DNA from: Candidatus Woesearchaeota archaeon
Lineage (GTDB): Archaea; Nanobdellota; Nanobdellia; Woesearchaeales; GW2011-AR9
Length of the DNA stretch: 12,203 nt
Assembly (NCBI GenBank): GCA_013204355.1
Contig: JABMOA010000080.1
Span: forward strand, 1-12,203
Reading direction: 5' to 3'
Part shown: one piece after another, positions 1-6,621 of the stretch
Position numbering within the stretch: the first letter of the stretch is position 1
Layout: each line of letters begins with the position of its first letter
The notes under the pieces: model-generated
What the model was told of the DNA's origin: nothing
Database searches by the model: none
What the model saw: only the letters and a program-made list of their open reading frames with translations
Translations under genes and position numbers: made by a program

Positions 1-520
1 ATACATGGCTAATTTTATCTATAAAACTAGACCAGATGGATTGTCAGTTCTAAACCTAAAGAAGATTGATGAAAGAATTAGATTAGCAATAAACTTAATT
101 TCTCAATATCAACCTGAAGATATCTTAATAGTAAGTAGAAGAGAGAATGGTTGGAAAGCTCTAAAGAAGCTACACAAACTAACTGGTATTAATGTAATTA
201 CTGGAAGATATCCTCCAGGAATATTAACTAATCCACAACTTGAAACATTTGTTGAACCAAAAGTGGTTGTTGTATGTGATCCTTGGCCAGATAGAAATGC
301 AGTAGAAGATGCAGCAAAAGTCGGAATTCCAGTAGTTGCTTTATGTGATACAAACAACCAATCAAACAAAATTGATTTAGTTGTACCCTGTAACAACAAA
401 GGAAAGAAATCAGTTGGTTTAGTTTTCTACGTCATCGCAAGAGAATATATGCGTAAGAAAGGAATGCTAAAAAGTGATGAAGAATTACCAGTTTCTATGG
501 ATCTATTTGTAGAAGAATAG
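1..520 (+). CDS. rps2: 30S ribosomal protein uS2, archaeal type, 5' end cut by window
   Basis: Ribosomal protein of the small subunit, located between the head and body of the 30S particle. The visible part carries the archaeal/eukaryotic uS2 core: RPDGLSVLN near the start, the DERIRLA helix, PEDILIVSRRENG, then GRYPPGILTNP, VCDPWPDRNAV, IPVVALCDTNN and the VVPCNNKGKKS loop. The first ATG in view is at base 5, but it corresponds to an internal position of the family. Archaeal uS2 normally has about 20-25 residues before this point, including a GVHIGT-like segment, and the frame is open to the window edge with a Tyr codon at 2-4. I therefore treat the gene as truncated by the window, not as a natural short form. 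In many archaea this gene follows enolase and RNA polymerase subunit genes; that neighbour is out of view. Confidence 0.95.
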   Translation, partial: YMANFIYKTRPDGLSVLNLKKIDERIRLAINLISQYQPEDILIVSRRENGWKALKKLHKLTGINVITGRYPPGILTNPQLETFVEPKVVVVCDPWPDRNAVEDAAKVGIPVVALCDTNNQSNKIDLVVPCNNKGKKSVGLVFYVIAREYMRKKGMLKSDEELPVSMDLFVEE

Positions 521-549
521 ATTTTTTTATTTTTTTTTAATTTTTTTTC
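521..549 (+). terminator. T-tract transcription terminator after uS2
   Basis: Directly after the uS2 stop codon are three T runs of 7, 9 and 8 bases (522-528, 530-538, 541-548), broken by only a few A. Archaeal RNA polymerase terminates at such oligo-T tracts without needing a hairpin. No stable stem precedes it. It separates the ribosomal protein gene from the next transcription unit. Confidence 0.75.
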
Positions 550-563
550 AATCTTCCACAACA

Positions 564-572
564 CTTAAAAAA
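564..572 (+). promoter_or_regulatory. Candidate TATA box for the yvcK-like gene
   Basis: An A/T-rich element reading CTTAAAAAA is centred about 27 bp before the ATG at 595. That would put transcription start within a few bases of the start codon, giving a leaderless mRNA. No Shine-Dalgarno sequence is seen between it and the ATG, which agrees with that reading. The match to a TATA consensus is weaker than at the other promoters in this window. Confidence 0.45.
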
Positions 573-594
573 CCATTCAAATCCATAATCCCAA

Positions 595-1563
595 ATGAAA
601 AAGGTAGTGGTCATTGGTGGTGGTACAGGCAATTTTGTTGTTCTAAGAGGTTTGAAAAAATATCCAATTGATTTATCAGCAGTTGTCTCCATGGCCGATG
701 ATGGTGGTTCTACGGGGGTTCTGAGAGATGAACTTGGGGTATTACCTCCTGGTGATGTTAGACAATGTATGGTTGCACTTTCAGATTCCAGTAGATCTAT
801 GAGAGATTTGATGAATTACCGTTTTGAGAATGGTGGTCTTGAAGGGCACAATTTTGGTAATATTCTGCTTTCAGCATTAGAAAAAGTCACAGGAAGTTTC
901 GATAGGGCATTGGAAGAAGCTCATAAAATCCTTTCAATTAAAGGAAAAGTTATTCCTGTTACTACAAACAAAGTTCGTTTAAAAATGGTTTTAAATAATA
1001 ACAAACTTCTTGATGGTGAATCTGAAATTGATGGATCTCAAGAATTAGATCAAGGGTTCAAATCAATGTATCTTGAACCTTTTCCAAAAGCCCATCATAA
1101 GGCAATTGACCAAATCATGACCGCTGATTTAATTGTTTTTAGTCCAGCAGATATTTATACCTCTTTAATCCCAAATCTTCTTGTAGATGGAATCTGTAAG
1201 GCCTTACGTGATTCTGAAGCAAAGAAAGTTCTTGTCGTAAATTTAATGAACAAAAATGGTCAAACCACAAATTTTAAAGTAAGTGATTATCTCATTCAAA
1301 TTAAACGATTTATAGGAGAAGATATTTTTAATTACATATTAATTAATAACGTAAAACCTTCTAAAGAATTATTAGATATTTATGCACAAGAAGGAACTAT
1401 GGTAGAGAATGATCTTCATGAAGATTCTCGTACAATAACAGCAAACTTAATTAGTGATGAGATCATTGAACAAAACAAATCAGACATAATCAAAAGAAAC
1501 TTGATTCGTCATGATTCAGAAAAAATTGCAGAGGAGTTGATGAAAATTGTTGACCACATTTGA
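595..1563 (+). CDS. yvcK: YvcK/CofD-like family protein (UDP-sugar-binding regulator type)
   Basis: A 322-residue member of the CofD/UPF0052 superfamily. Seen in the sequence: the N-terminal Rossmann-type GGGTGNFVVLRGLK (8-21), ADDGGSTG (34-41), PPGDVRQC (51-58), GHNFGN (84-89), and the SPADIYTSLIPNLLV segment (183-197), which corresponds to GPGSLYTSxxPNLLV in bacterial YvcK. Bacterial YvcK binds UDP-GlcNAc and affects carbon use and envelope synthesis. CofD itself makes the F420 precursor from 2-phospholactate. The overall motif pattern and the length favour the YvcK branch. It heads a cluster with a HAD phosphatase and a sugar-nucleotidylyltransferase, which fits a role in sensing or handling sugar nucleotides. 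That role is inference. Start at 595: no SD, probably leaderless. Confidence 0.85.
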   Translation: MKKVVVIGGGTGNFVVLRGLKKYPIDLSAVVSMADDGGSTGVLRDELGVLPPGDVRQCMVALSDSSRSMRDLMNYRFENGGLEGHNFGNILLSALEKVTGSFDRALEEAHKILSIKGKVIPVTTNKVRLKMVLNNNKLLDGESEIDGSQELDQGFKSMYLEPFPKAHHKAIDQIMTADLIVFSPADIYTSLIPNLLVDGICKALRDSEAKKVLVVNLMNKNGQTTNFKVSDYLIQIKRFIGEDIFNYILINNVKPSKELLDIYAQEGTMVENDLHEDSRTITANLISDEIIEQNKSDIIKRNLIRHDSEKIAEELMKIVDHI

Positions 1564-1584
1564 TATATCCTGTAAACACGTTAA

Positions 1585-1601
1585 AAAATCTTTGATTTTT
1601 A
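1585..1601 (+). other. Small A/T hairpin between yvcK-like and HAD genes
   Basis: AAAAATC and GATTTTT form a 7-bp stem around a TTT loop. It sits in the 63-bp gap before the HAD gene, just upstream of that gene's Shine-Dalgarno sequence. It may shape the intercistronic mRNA or be a weak attenuator. Its A/T composition makes it only marginally stable. Confidence 0.35.
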
Positions 1602-1610
1602 CTATGTCCC

Positions 1611-1616
1611 GGAGGA
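1611..1616 (+). promoter_or_regulatory. Shine-Dalgarno site of the HAD gene
   Basis: GGAGGA lies 10 bp before the ATG at 1627 and matches the archaeal anti-SD (complement of AGGAGGTGAT). It fixes the start of the HAD gene and indicates translation from a leadered, probably polycistronic, mRNA. Confidence 0.8.
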
Positions 1617-1626
1617 ATAACCCCAA

Positions 1627-2301
1627 ATGCTAATCGTTTTTGATCTTGATGACACATTAATAGATTCTTGGAACACCTCTATCCCCATAAAATTAAAGAT
1701 TGCTCTTCAGGAAATGATTAAAGCTGGACTTAAAGTTGAAAATGAAGAAACTGCATTTCAAAGACTTCTTAAATTAAATGATTCCACTGATAATGGGAAA
1801 ATGGCGCTACAAACATTTCTTCAAGAACTCAATATTAACAATGAAAAAATTTTAGAAATTGGGCATCATGCATATTATGGTGGTCCTGTGGTGGAGATTG
1901 TCAGACCTCCATTACCTGGAGCTCTTGAAGTTTTACAACAACTTCATCAACACCATACCTTATCTTTGGTAACTCATGGTGAACCTGCAACACAAAATGA
2001 CAAAATCAAACGTGCACACATTGATGCTTCTTTATTCAAAAAAATAATTATAACCCCTCATTATGACAAATTAAATTCTTATAAAAAAATCCTCCAAGAA
2101 TTAAATTTCAAACCAGAAAATTCAGTAGTAATTGGGGATAAATACAAAACAGATCTTCTACCTGCAAAAGCATTAGGAATGAAAACAGTACATATGAAAT
2201 GGGGCAAGGGAAAAATTCTTGTGCCAAAAGAAGGAGAAGTAGATTATATTATTTCTGATTTAATGGAGTTTCCAAAAATTGTTGAGGAGTTATCAAAATA
2301 A
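1627..2301 (+). CDS. HAD-superfamily hydrolase (phosphatase)
   Basis: A 224-residue haloacid dehalogenase-type phosphatase. Motif I is FDLDDT at 5-10, with nucleophile D6 and general acid D8. Motif II is the SLVTHG segment, with T116. A motif III lysine lies near 153-154. Motif IV is GDKYKTD at 170-176, with metal-binding D171 and D176. A helical cap occupies roughly residues 16-90. Such enzymes hydrolyse small phosphorylated metabolites, and the substrate cannot be read from the motifs. The gene overlaps the next start codon by one base, so the two are translationally coupled. Pairing with a sugar-1-phosphate nucleotidylyltransferase suggests a sugar-phosphate substrate (inference). Start supported by the SD at 1611. 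Confidence 0.88.
   Translation: MLIVFDLDDTLIDSWNTSIPIKLKIALQEMIKAGLKVENEETAFQRLLKLNDSTDNGKMALQTFLQELNINNEKILEIGHHAYYGGPVVEIVRPPLPGALEVLQQLHQHHTLSLVTHGEPATQNDKIKRAHIDASLFKKIIITPHYDKLNSYKKILQELNFKPENSVVIGDKYKTDLLPAKALGMKTVHMKWGKGKILVPKEGEVDYIISDLMEFPKIVEELSK
2286..2290 (+). promoter_or_regulatory. Shine-Dalgarno site of the nucleotidylyltransferase gene
   Basis: AGGAG inside the end of the HAD gene lies 10 bp before the ATG at 2301. Together with the overlap of the HAD TAA and this ATG it supports coupled translation and fixes the start. Confidence 0.7.
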
Positions 2302-3017
2302 TGCAAGCTGTCATTTTAGCAGCAGGTCAAGGAAAACGCCTGCAGCCATTAACAAACGATATACCTAAAGCCATGGTGAAAATAAAAGGGAAACCTATGC
2401 TTCAAATCATCATTGAACAACTTAAAACTGTAAATGTAAATGAAATTGTTGTGATTGTTCATTACAAAAAAGAAAAAATCATAGAATATTTTGGTGATGG
2501 GTTAAACTTTGGTGTGAAAATACATTATGTAGAACAGAAAGAAATGAAAGGGACAGGTGATGCATTATTACATGCAGAACCATACATCACAGAAGAAAAA
2601 TTCTTATGTATTGCGTGTGATTCATTATTTGACACAAATCTACTGAAAAATATTCTTGCCCACGAATCTGATGGTGTCATTACAGCTAAAGAAGTGGATG
2701 ATGCTAAAAGATTTGGGATTCTTGAAACAGAGGGAAAAAAAGTTACCAGAATCATAGAAAAACCTGAAAATCCCCCTACAAATCTTGCAAATTTCAGTGT
2801 ATATCTTTTCCCAAAAGTAATTTTTGACAAACTCAAATTAATTCAACCGTCCTCTAGAGGTGAGTATGAAGTTACAGATGCTATTCAACTTCTCATTGAC
2901 GATCAATATGATTTCGGGTATGAAATTGCTGATTCTATTGTGGATATAGGTACAATTGAACAATTGCAGGAAGCAGAGAGTTTAGGTCAAAAATTAGAAA
3001 ATACTCCTAACGAGTAG
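2301..3017 (+). CDS. Sugar-1-phosphate nucleotidylyltransferase
   Basis: Transfers a nucleotidyl group from NTP to a sugar 1-phosphate, making an activated sugar for glycan synthesis in the cytosol. The 238-residue protein is a single catalytic domain of the RmlA/GlmU N-terminal fold. Seen: LAAGQGKRLQPLTNDIPKAM at 6-25 with R13 and K23, the GTGD loop at 84-87, the metal-site CD at 106-107, IIEKP at 151-155, GEYEVTDAI at 187-195 and a second metal aspartate in VDIGT near 215. No left-handed beta-helix acyltransferase domain follows, so it is not a bifunctional GlmU. Base and sugar specificity cannot be told; UTP or dTTP with glucose or GlcNAc is likely. It is the last gene of the cluster begun by the yvcK-like gene. 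Confidence 0.9.
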   Translation: MQAVILAAGQGKRLQPLTNDIPKAMVKIKGKPMLQIIIEQLKTVNVNEIVVIVHYKKEKIIEYFGDGLNFGVKIHYVEQKEMKGTGDALLHAEPYITEEKFLCIACDSLFDTNLLKNILAHESDGVITAKEVDDAKRFGILETEGKKVTRIIEKPENPPTNLANFSVYLFPKVIFDKLKLIQPSSRGEYEVTDAIQLLIDDQYDFGYEIADSIVDIGTIEQLQEAESLGQKLENTPNE

Positions 3018-3021
3018 AAAC

Positions 3022-3030
3022 TTATATAAA
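3022..3030 (+). promoter_or_regulatory. Strong TATA box for the gene at 3054
   Basis: TTATATAAA, preceded by a purine-rich GTAGAAAC that fits a BRE. The centre lies about 28 bp before the ATG at 3054, so transcription should begin within a few bases of it. The element decides the start: an in-frame GTG at 3033 abuts the TATA box and could not be in an mRNA started here. Confidence 0.75.
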
Positions 3031-3053
3031 AGGTGTGGACTTGCATTGTATTT

Positions 3054-3566
3054 ATGGTTCAATTATTACATCTACTTGATTTACATCCAGAGAGGAGTGC
3101 TATTGTCTTATGTGGTGATCCTTTTAATGATGACTATTTAGATAATGGTTTCTATAATATTGGGTCGGGAATTGCGGCTTATCATTGGCGCCATGAAGGT
3201 AAAATTCAAAATCAAAGAAAAGTGCATGATTCTCCTAGGTTAGTTGAATTTGGAATTTATGCAACACCAACAACTTTAGATGAACCTTTATTAAAATTAG
3301 AATATGGAATTTTAAAGGAAAGAGGTATTTATAAAGTAAATGATTTTTTTTCAAGGATAATGAGTGACATTTTTTCAACTAAACCCCTTAAAAATTGTCA
3401 TCATGAAGTTCTGAATCATATTTTGAATAGGCGTGCAGTTGGCGCAGAAATTCTTAATGAGTATAGAGAACAATGTGTGAATGATGATCATCCTTTGCAT
3501 AATTATTTAAATAATTATGAACCTAAACCTCAAGCAAGAGTAATTCCTTTAAAAATAAGTATTTAA
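3054..3566 (+). CDS. Hypothetical protein, 170 residues
   Basis: I do not recognise a family. The product is soluble, with no signal peptide or membrane segment. It is fairly rich in His and Asn, with HH and HPLH near the C terminus, and contains a GDPFNDDY stretch near residues 21-28 and a GFYNIGSGIAAYHWRHEG stretch after it. The frame could be extended to a GTG at 3033, but the TATA box at 3022-3030 makes the ATG at 3054 the better start, as a leaderless mRNA. It has its own promoter after the nucleotidylyltransferase gene and converges with the coiled-coil gene, the two stops being about 10 bp apart. Base composition is like its neighbours. Function unknown. Confidence 0.75.
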   Translation: MVQLLHLLDLHPERSAIVLCGDPFNDDYLDNGFYNIGSGIAAYHWRHEGKIQNQRKVHDSPRLVEFGIYATPTTLDEPLLKLEYGILKERGIYKVNDFFSRIMSDIFSTKPLKNCHHEVLNHILNRRAVGAEILNEYREQCVNDDHPLHNYLNNYEPKPQARVIPLKISI

Positions 3567-3576
3567 AATAAAAAAA

Positions 3577-4200
3577 TTATCTTATATCTCTAGCTAATCC
3601 CGCTCCACTAGCTTTATTTTGTTTTCCGGCCATTCTGCGTCTTGATTGGGAACCTTTTCTATCTAAAGAATCTTTGACAGTTCCTGACCTTCCCGAACTA
3701 ACTTGAGCATGAATTTTAAGAATTTCATTTCGTAACCATTTATTTTTTTCTTTAAGATCTCTTGCTCTTTTTTTAATGGTGTTTCGTTCATTTTTAATAA
3801 CATTAACTGCTTTAATCATATTATTTATTTTTTGATCCAGAAGATAAATTTCTCCTACATCTTTTTCAACCCAGTTATTTGCAACTTCTTCTAGCTCTGT
3901 AATCTCTGTAAACAATGCTGAAACTTTTGCATACGTAGAATTATCATGACTATGGACATCTTCATCAAGTCTTTTTGATAATGCACTGAATTTTACTAAT
4001 AATGCTTCTAATTGTGCAACATGTTGTGTCATTTCAGACGTTAAATTATCAATTCCTTCTAAGTTATCCATCATTGGATCAACTTGTGACCGGACTAATT
4101 CCAATTCATTATTAATATTTTGTAATATTCTTTTTTCTGCTGAAATTTTATTTTCAAAAACTTCGGTAGTACTTTTTCTTTGAAAGTTGAGCCATCCCAT
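3577..4200 (-). CDS. Coiled-coil protein with basic C-terminal tail
   Basis: A 207-residue predicted cytosolic protein without recognised catalytic motifs. Residues about 11-88 and 95-166 are long amphipathic helices with heptad-like hydrophobic spacing (for example ENKISAEKRILQNINNELEL and LLDQKINNMIKAVNVIKNER), separated by a short break at VHSHDNST. The last 40 residues are Ser/Gly/Arg/Lys-rich (SRRRMAGKQNKASGAG), probably disordered and able to bind nucleic acid or acidic partners. The ATG at 4200 is chosen because a perfect SD (AGGTGAT) lies 4 bp before it; a GTG at 4209 falls inside that SD. It is transcribed divergently from the methyltransferase-kinase gene. A structural or scaffold role is possible, but function is unknown. 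Confidence 0.8.
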   Translation of the reverse strand: MGWLNFQRKSTTEVFENKISAEKRILQNINNELELVRSQVDPMMDNLEGIDNLTSEMTQHVAQLEALLVKFSALSKRLDEDVHSHDNSTYAKVSALFTEITELEEVANNWVEKDVGEIYLLDQKINNMIKAVNVIKNERNTIKKRARDLKEKNKWLRNEILKIHAQVSSGRSGTVKDSLDRKGSQSRRRMAGKQNKASGAGLARDIR

Positions 4201-4204
4201 AATT

Positions 4205-4211
4205 ATCACCT
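4205..4211 (-). promoter_or_regulatory. Shine-Dalgarno site of the coiled-coil gene
   Basis: On the minus strand AGGTGAT is a seven-base match to the complement of the archaeal 16S rRNA 3' end, 4 bp before the ATG at 4200. It rules out the upstream in-frame GTG as start. Confidence 0.8.
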
Positions 4212-4215
4212 ATTT

Positions 4216-4249
4216 TTAATTGATAAGCTTAGAAACATTTATCAATTAA
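4216..4249. promoter_or_regulatory. 11-bp inverted repeat in a divergent promoter
   Basis: TTAATTGATAA (4216-4226) and TTATCAATTAA (4239-4249) are perfect inverted copies separated by 12 bp. They lie between the divergent starts at 4200 and 4278 and touch the TATA region. A dimeric regulator binding here could control both genes. It could also be an mRNA hairpin in the leader of the minus-strand gene. Confidence 0.5.
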
Positions 4250-4255
4250 TATATG
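4246..4255 (+). promoter_or_regulatory. TATA region shared by the divergent genes
   Basis: TTAATATATG is centred about 27 bp before the ATG at 4278, predicting a leaderless mRNA; no SD is present there. The same stretch reads CATATATTAA on the minus strand, which would start the coiled-coil mRNA near 4225 with a 25-nt leader that includes its SD. One near-symmetric TATA element may therefore serve both directions. Confidence 0.55.
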
Positions 4256-4277
4256 TTTCGTTTTTCTTGAGTACAAA

Positions 4278-5480
4278 ATGGATATCTATGAACCAGCTGA
4301 AGATTCTTACCTTCTTCAAAAAGAAGTACAAAAATATGCAGAAGGACGTGTACTAGATGTAGGTACAGGATCTGGCATCCAAGGTCTGACAGCAATTAAA
4401 TCTCCACGCGTTAGGGAAGTTCTTTCAGTAGATATTAATGAACATGCAATAAAAGAACTTCAGCAAAAAATCAACGAACAAAAATTACGAAAAATAAAAG
4501 TTCTTCAAAGCAATCTCTTTGAAAATGTTTCGGGAAAATTTAATACCATTATTTTCAATCCTCCCTACCTTCCGCAAGATGAGGGTATAGAAGATGCAGC
4601 ATTGTATGGGGGTAAAAATGGGTGGGAAATCTCCGAACAATTCTTTCATAAAGTCTCTTCTCATTTAATTTCAAATGGAAAAATTTTATTCCTTTTTTCA
4701 ACATTAACAAACAAAGAAAAAATAGAAGAATTAATTGCACATCATTTACTTCAATTTAAAGAATTATCTTCTTTAAAAATTCCATTTGAAACACTTTATG
4801 TCTACGAAATTACAAAAACCGATTTGTTGCGAGAATTGGAAGTCAAACGTGTTGAAGACTTACATTTTCTTGCACGAGGTAAACGAGGCGTCATTTACAA
4901 AGGAATTCAACAAAAAGCAGAACTTATAAAAACACATTTTGCGAAACAAGAAATCATCCACGTTGCCGTTAAAACAAAACGTGAAGATAGTCAAGCTATG
5001 GGAAGAATTGAAAACGAAGTGAACTGGCTTAAAATCTTAAATAAAAAAGGGATTGGACCAAAACTTTTTTTTTATGAAGAGAAATATTTTGTATATCAAT
5101 TTGTTGAAGGAGAACTTTTAATAGATTGGATTAAGGAAGCAACTAAAGAAGAATCTCTCAGCGTCATTATGGATCTCTTGAATCAATGTTTTACAATGGA
5201 TCAATTAGGTGTAAATAAAGAAGAAATGCATCACCCTCATAAACATATTTACATTACAAAAGGAAACAAACCTGTCATGATTGATTTTGAACGATGTAAT
5301 AGAACTGATAAATCCAAGAATGTAACTCAATTTGTAGAGTTTATACGGCGTATGAAAGAAGAATTAGGCAAAAAAGGTATTAATCTTAATTCAGATGAAT
5401 TGCATGAATTGTCCAAGGAATACAGAAAAAATCCTACAAAAGCAAGTCTAGAAACAATTATAAATAACCTTTCTTCTTAA
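4278..5480 (+). CDS. PrmC/Mtq2-like methyltransferase fused to a predicted Ser/Thr kinase
   Basis: A 400-residue two-domain protein. Residues 1-180 are a class I SAM methyltransferase of the HemK/PrmC/Mtq2 type: EPAEDSYLL at 5-13, SAM-binding DVGTGSG at 27-33, acidic D52 and the catalytic NPPYLP at 94-99. That family methylates the Gln of the GGQ motif in release factors; in archaea the substrate is aRF1. Residues about 193-385 are an atypical protein kinase resembling the archaeal predicted Ser/Thr kinases of COG2112. Features are ARGKRGVIYKG (199-209, glycine-rich loop), VAVK with K232, a helix glutamate at 245/247, GIGPKLFFYE, the MDQLGVNKEEMHHPHKHIYI catalytic-loop region, and DFE (336-338) in place of DFG. 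The two domains are in one uninterrupted frame. Followed 6 bp later by the glycosyltransferase gene. Confidence 0.85.
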   Translation: MDIYEPAEDSYLLQKEVQKYAEGRVLDVGTGSGIQGLTAIKSPRVREVLSVDINEHAIKELQQKINEQKLRKIKVLQSNLFENVSGKFNTIIFNPPYLPQDEGIEDAALYGGKNGWEISEQFFHKVSSHLISNGKILFLFSTLTNKEKIEELIAHHLLQFKELSSLKIPFETLYVYEITKTDLLRELEVKRVEDLHFLARGKRGVIYKGIQQKAELIKTHFAKQEIIHVAVKTKREDSQAMGRIENEVNWLKILNKKGIGPKLFFYEEKYFVYQFVEGELLIDWIKEATKEESLSVIMDLLNQCFTMDQLGVNKEEMHHPHKHIYITKGNKPVMIDFERCNRTDKSKNVTQFVEFIRRMKEELGKKGINLNSDELHELSKEYRKNPTKASLETIINNLSS

Positions 5481-5486
5481 TATTAA

Positions 5487-6590
5487 ATGCCAACCTTATC
5501 TGTATGTATGATTGTAAAAAATGAAGCACTACATTTAGAAAATGCATTAAATTCTATCAAAGATTTGGCAGATGAAATTATTATTGTTGATACTGGTTCT
5601 ACTGATCGTACAAAGGCTATTGCGAAGAAATTCACTTTAAATATTTATGATTATAAATGGGATGACGATTTTGCAGCAGCGAGAAATGAATCCTTAAAAT
5701 ATGCAAATTGTGATTGGATTTTGGTGTTAGATGCAGATGAAACGATTTCAAAGATCGATGTACAAGGGATAAAATCCTTAATTTCAAAAACACCTGCAGA
5801 GATTTCCGGATTTGTGTTAACACAGAGAAATTATGTTATCTTGCAAGAACATCTTAGCTTAGGCCAAATTGGTGGTTTTAATGTGAAGGAAAGCGGACAA
5901 TCAAATCAAAGTTTCTTTACAAATAAAGACGATACTTATGGAGAATCTAAATCTTTTGCAGGATGGATGCCTACGCCGATTGTACGATTATTTAGAAAAG
6001 AACATGCACTATTTTCTGGGGTTGTTCATGAAGACATCAGTTCTTCATTAAAAGGAAAAATTATTCAAACTCCTATCCAAATTCATCATTATGGTAAAAC
6101 TAATGAAGATTCCTGGAAATCAAAATGGGATCTTTATGAAAGGCTTGCAGAAAAAAAAGCAGCAACAGAACAAGATTACTATGCTGATTTTGAGCTTGGA
6201 AGGCAGTATTTAGCTTCACAAAAGATGGAAAAAGCTCAACAAATGTTTTTAAAATCAATTACTAAAAACAATAAATTTTGGTTATCCTGGTTTAATTTAG
6301 GCAGCATTCATTTACTTGAAAACAAATTAGAAACAGCTATTACATACTTAAATAAAGCTCAAGAATGCAACCCAAATGCAGTTGCAATCTATAAAAACTT
6401 AGGCGTTGTTTACGCTAAGAAAGAACAATATCAAAAAGCAATTGATCAATTTGTACTTGCATTAAACTTAAATGCCGAACAGGCAGATGTGTTTAAGAAT
6501 ATGGCTCTTTGCTATCAAGAGATGGGCGATGAGCAACGAGCGTATCTTGCGATTCAAAGAGCTAAGGAATTGAATCCTCAAATTTCATGA
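5487..6590 (+). CDS. Family 2 glycosyltransferase with C-terminal TPR repeats
   Basis: A 367-residue cytosolic protein. Residues 1-205 are a GT-A fold glycosyltransferase: SVCMIVKNEA at 5-14, IIVDTGSTD at 32-40, the AAARN motif at 63-67, and the DxD-type LDADE at 81-85 for metal and nucleotide-sugar binding. VVHEDI (179-184) and HHYGK (200-204) are typical of the SunS-like TPR glycosyltransferase group. Residues about 232-365 hold about four TPR repeats (for example ADFELGRQYLASQKMEKAQQ and IYKNLGVVYAKKEQYQKAID), which usually bind a protein partner or acceptor. No membrane segment is present. It is probably cotranscribed with the methyltransferase-kinase gene; no SD is seen in the 6-bp gap. 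A protein acceptor is plausible but unproven. Confidence 0.88.
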   Translation: MPTLSVCMIVKNEALHLENALNSIKDLADEIIIVDTGSTDRTKAIAKKFTLNIYDYKWDDDFAAARNESLKYANCDWILVLDADETISKIDVQGIKSLISKTPAEISGFVLTQRNYVILQEHLSLGQIGGFNVKESGQSNQSFFTNKDDTYGESKSFAGWMPTPIVRLFRKEHALFSGVVHEDISSSLKGKIIQTPIQIHHYGKTNEDSWKSKWDLYERLAEKKAATEQDYYADFELGRQYLASQKMEKAQQMFLKSITKNNKFWLSWFNLGSIHLLENKLETAITYLNKAQECNPNAVAIYKNLGVVYAKKEQYQKAIDQFVLALNLNAEQADVFKNMALCYQEMGDEQRAYLAIQRAKELNPQIS

Positions 6591-6596
6591 TTTTAG

Positions 6597-6620
6597 TACA
6601 TTTTATTTGATTTTATTTTA
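6597..6620 (+). terminator. T-rich tract after the glycosyltransferase gene
   Basis: The 31-bp gap between the convergent glycosyltransferase and helicase genes is T-rich on the plus strand, with repeated ATTTTATTTGATTTTATTTTATT-like runs. It could terminate the plus-strand transcript. The runs are only four T long, so this is a weak call. Confidence 0.35.
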
Positions 6621-6621
6621 T

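Noticed and set aside
595..1563. 2-phospho-L-lactate transferase (CofD) for F420 synthesis
   Set aside because: The DDGGSTG, PPGDVRQC and GHNFGN pattern and the gene context fit the YvcK branch better, and no F420 gene is in view.
2525..2836. Minus-strand open frame inside the nucleotidylyltransferase gene
   Set aside because: It is antisense to a gene with intact family motifs, and has no promoter, SD or recognisable protein features. The same holds for antisense frames at 109-399, 4555-4740, 5632-5823, 6989-7198, 7761-7988 and 8802-9026.
3033..3053. GTG at 3033 as the start of the hypothetical gene
   Set aside because: It lies 3 bp after the TATA box, so it would be upstream of the expected transcription start. 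ATG 3054 fits.
6591..6621. Frameshift continuation of the helicase gene
   Set aside because: The sequence past the helicase stop on the minus strand is the antisense of the glycosyltransferase gene, and no helicase motif IV-VI appears in any frame.
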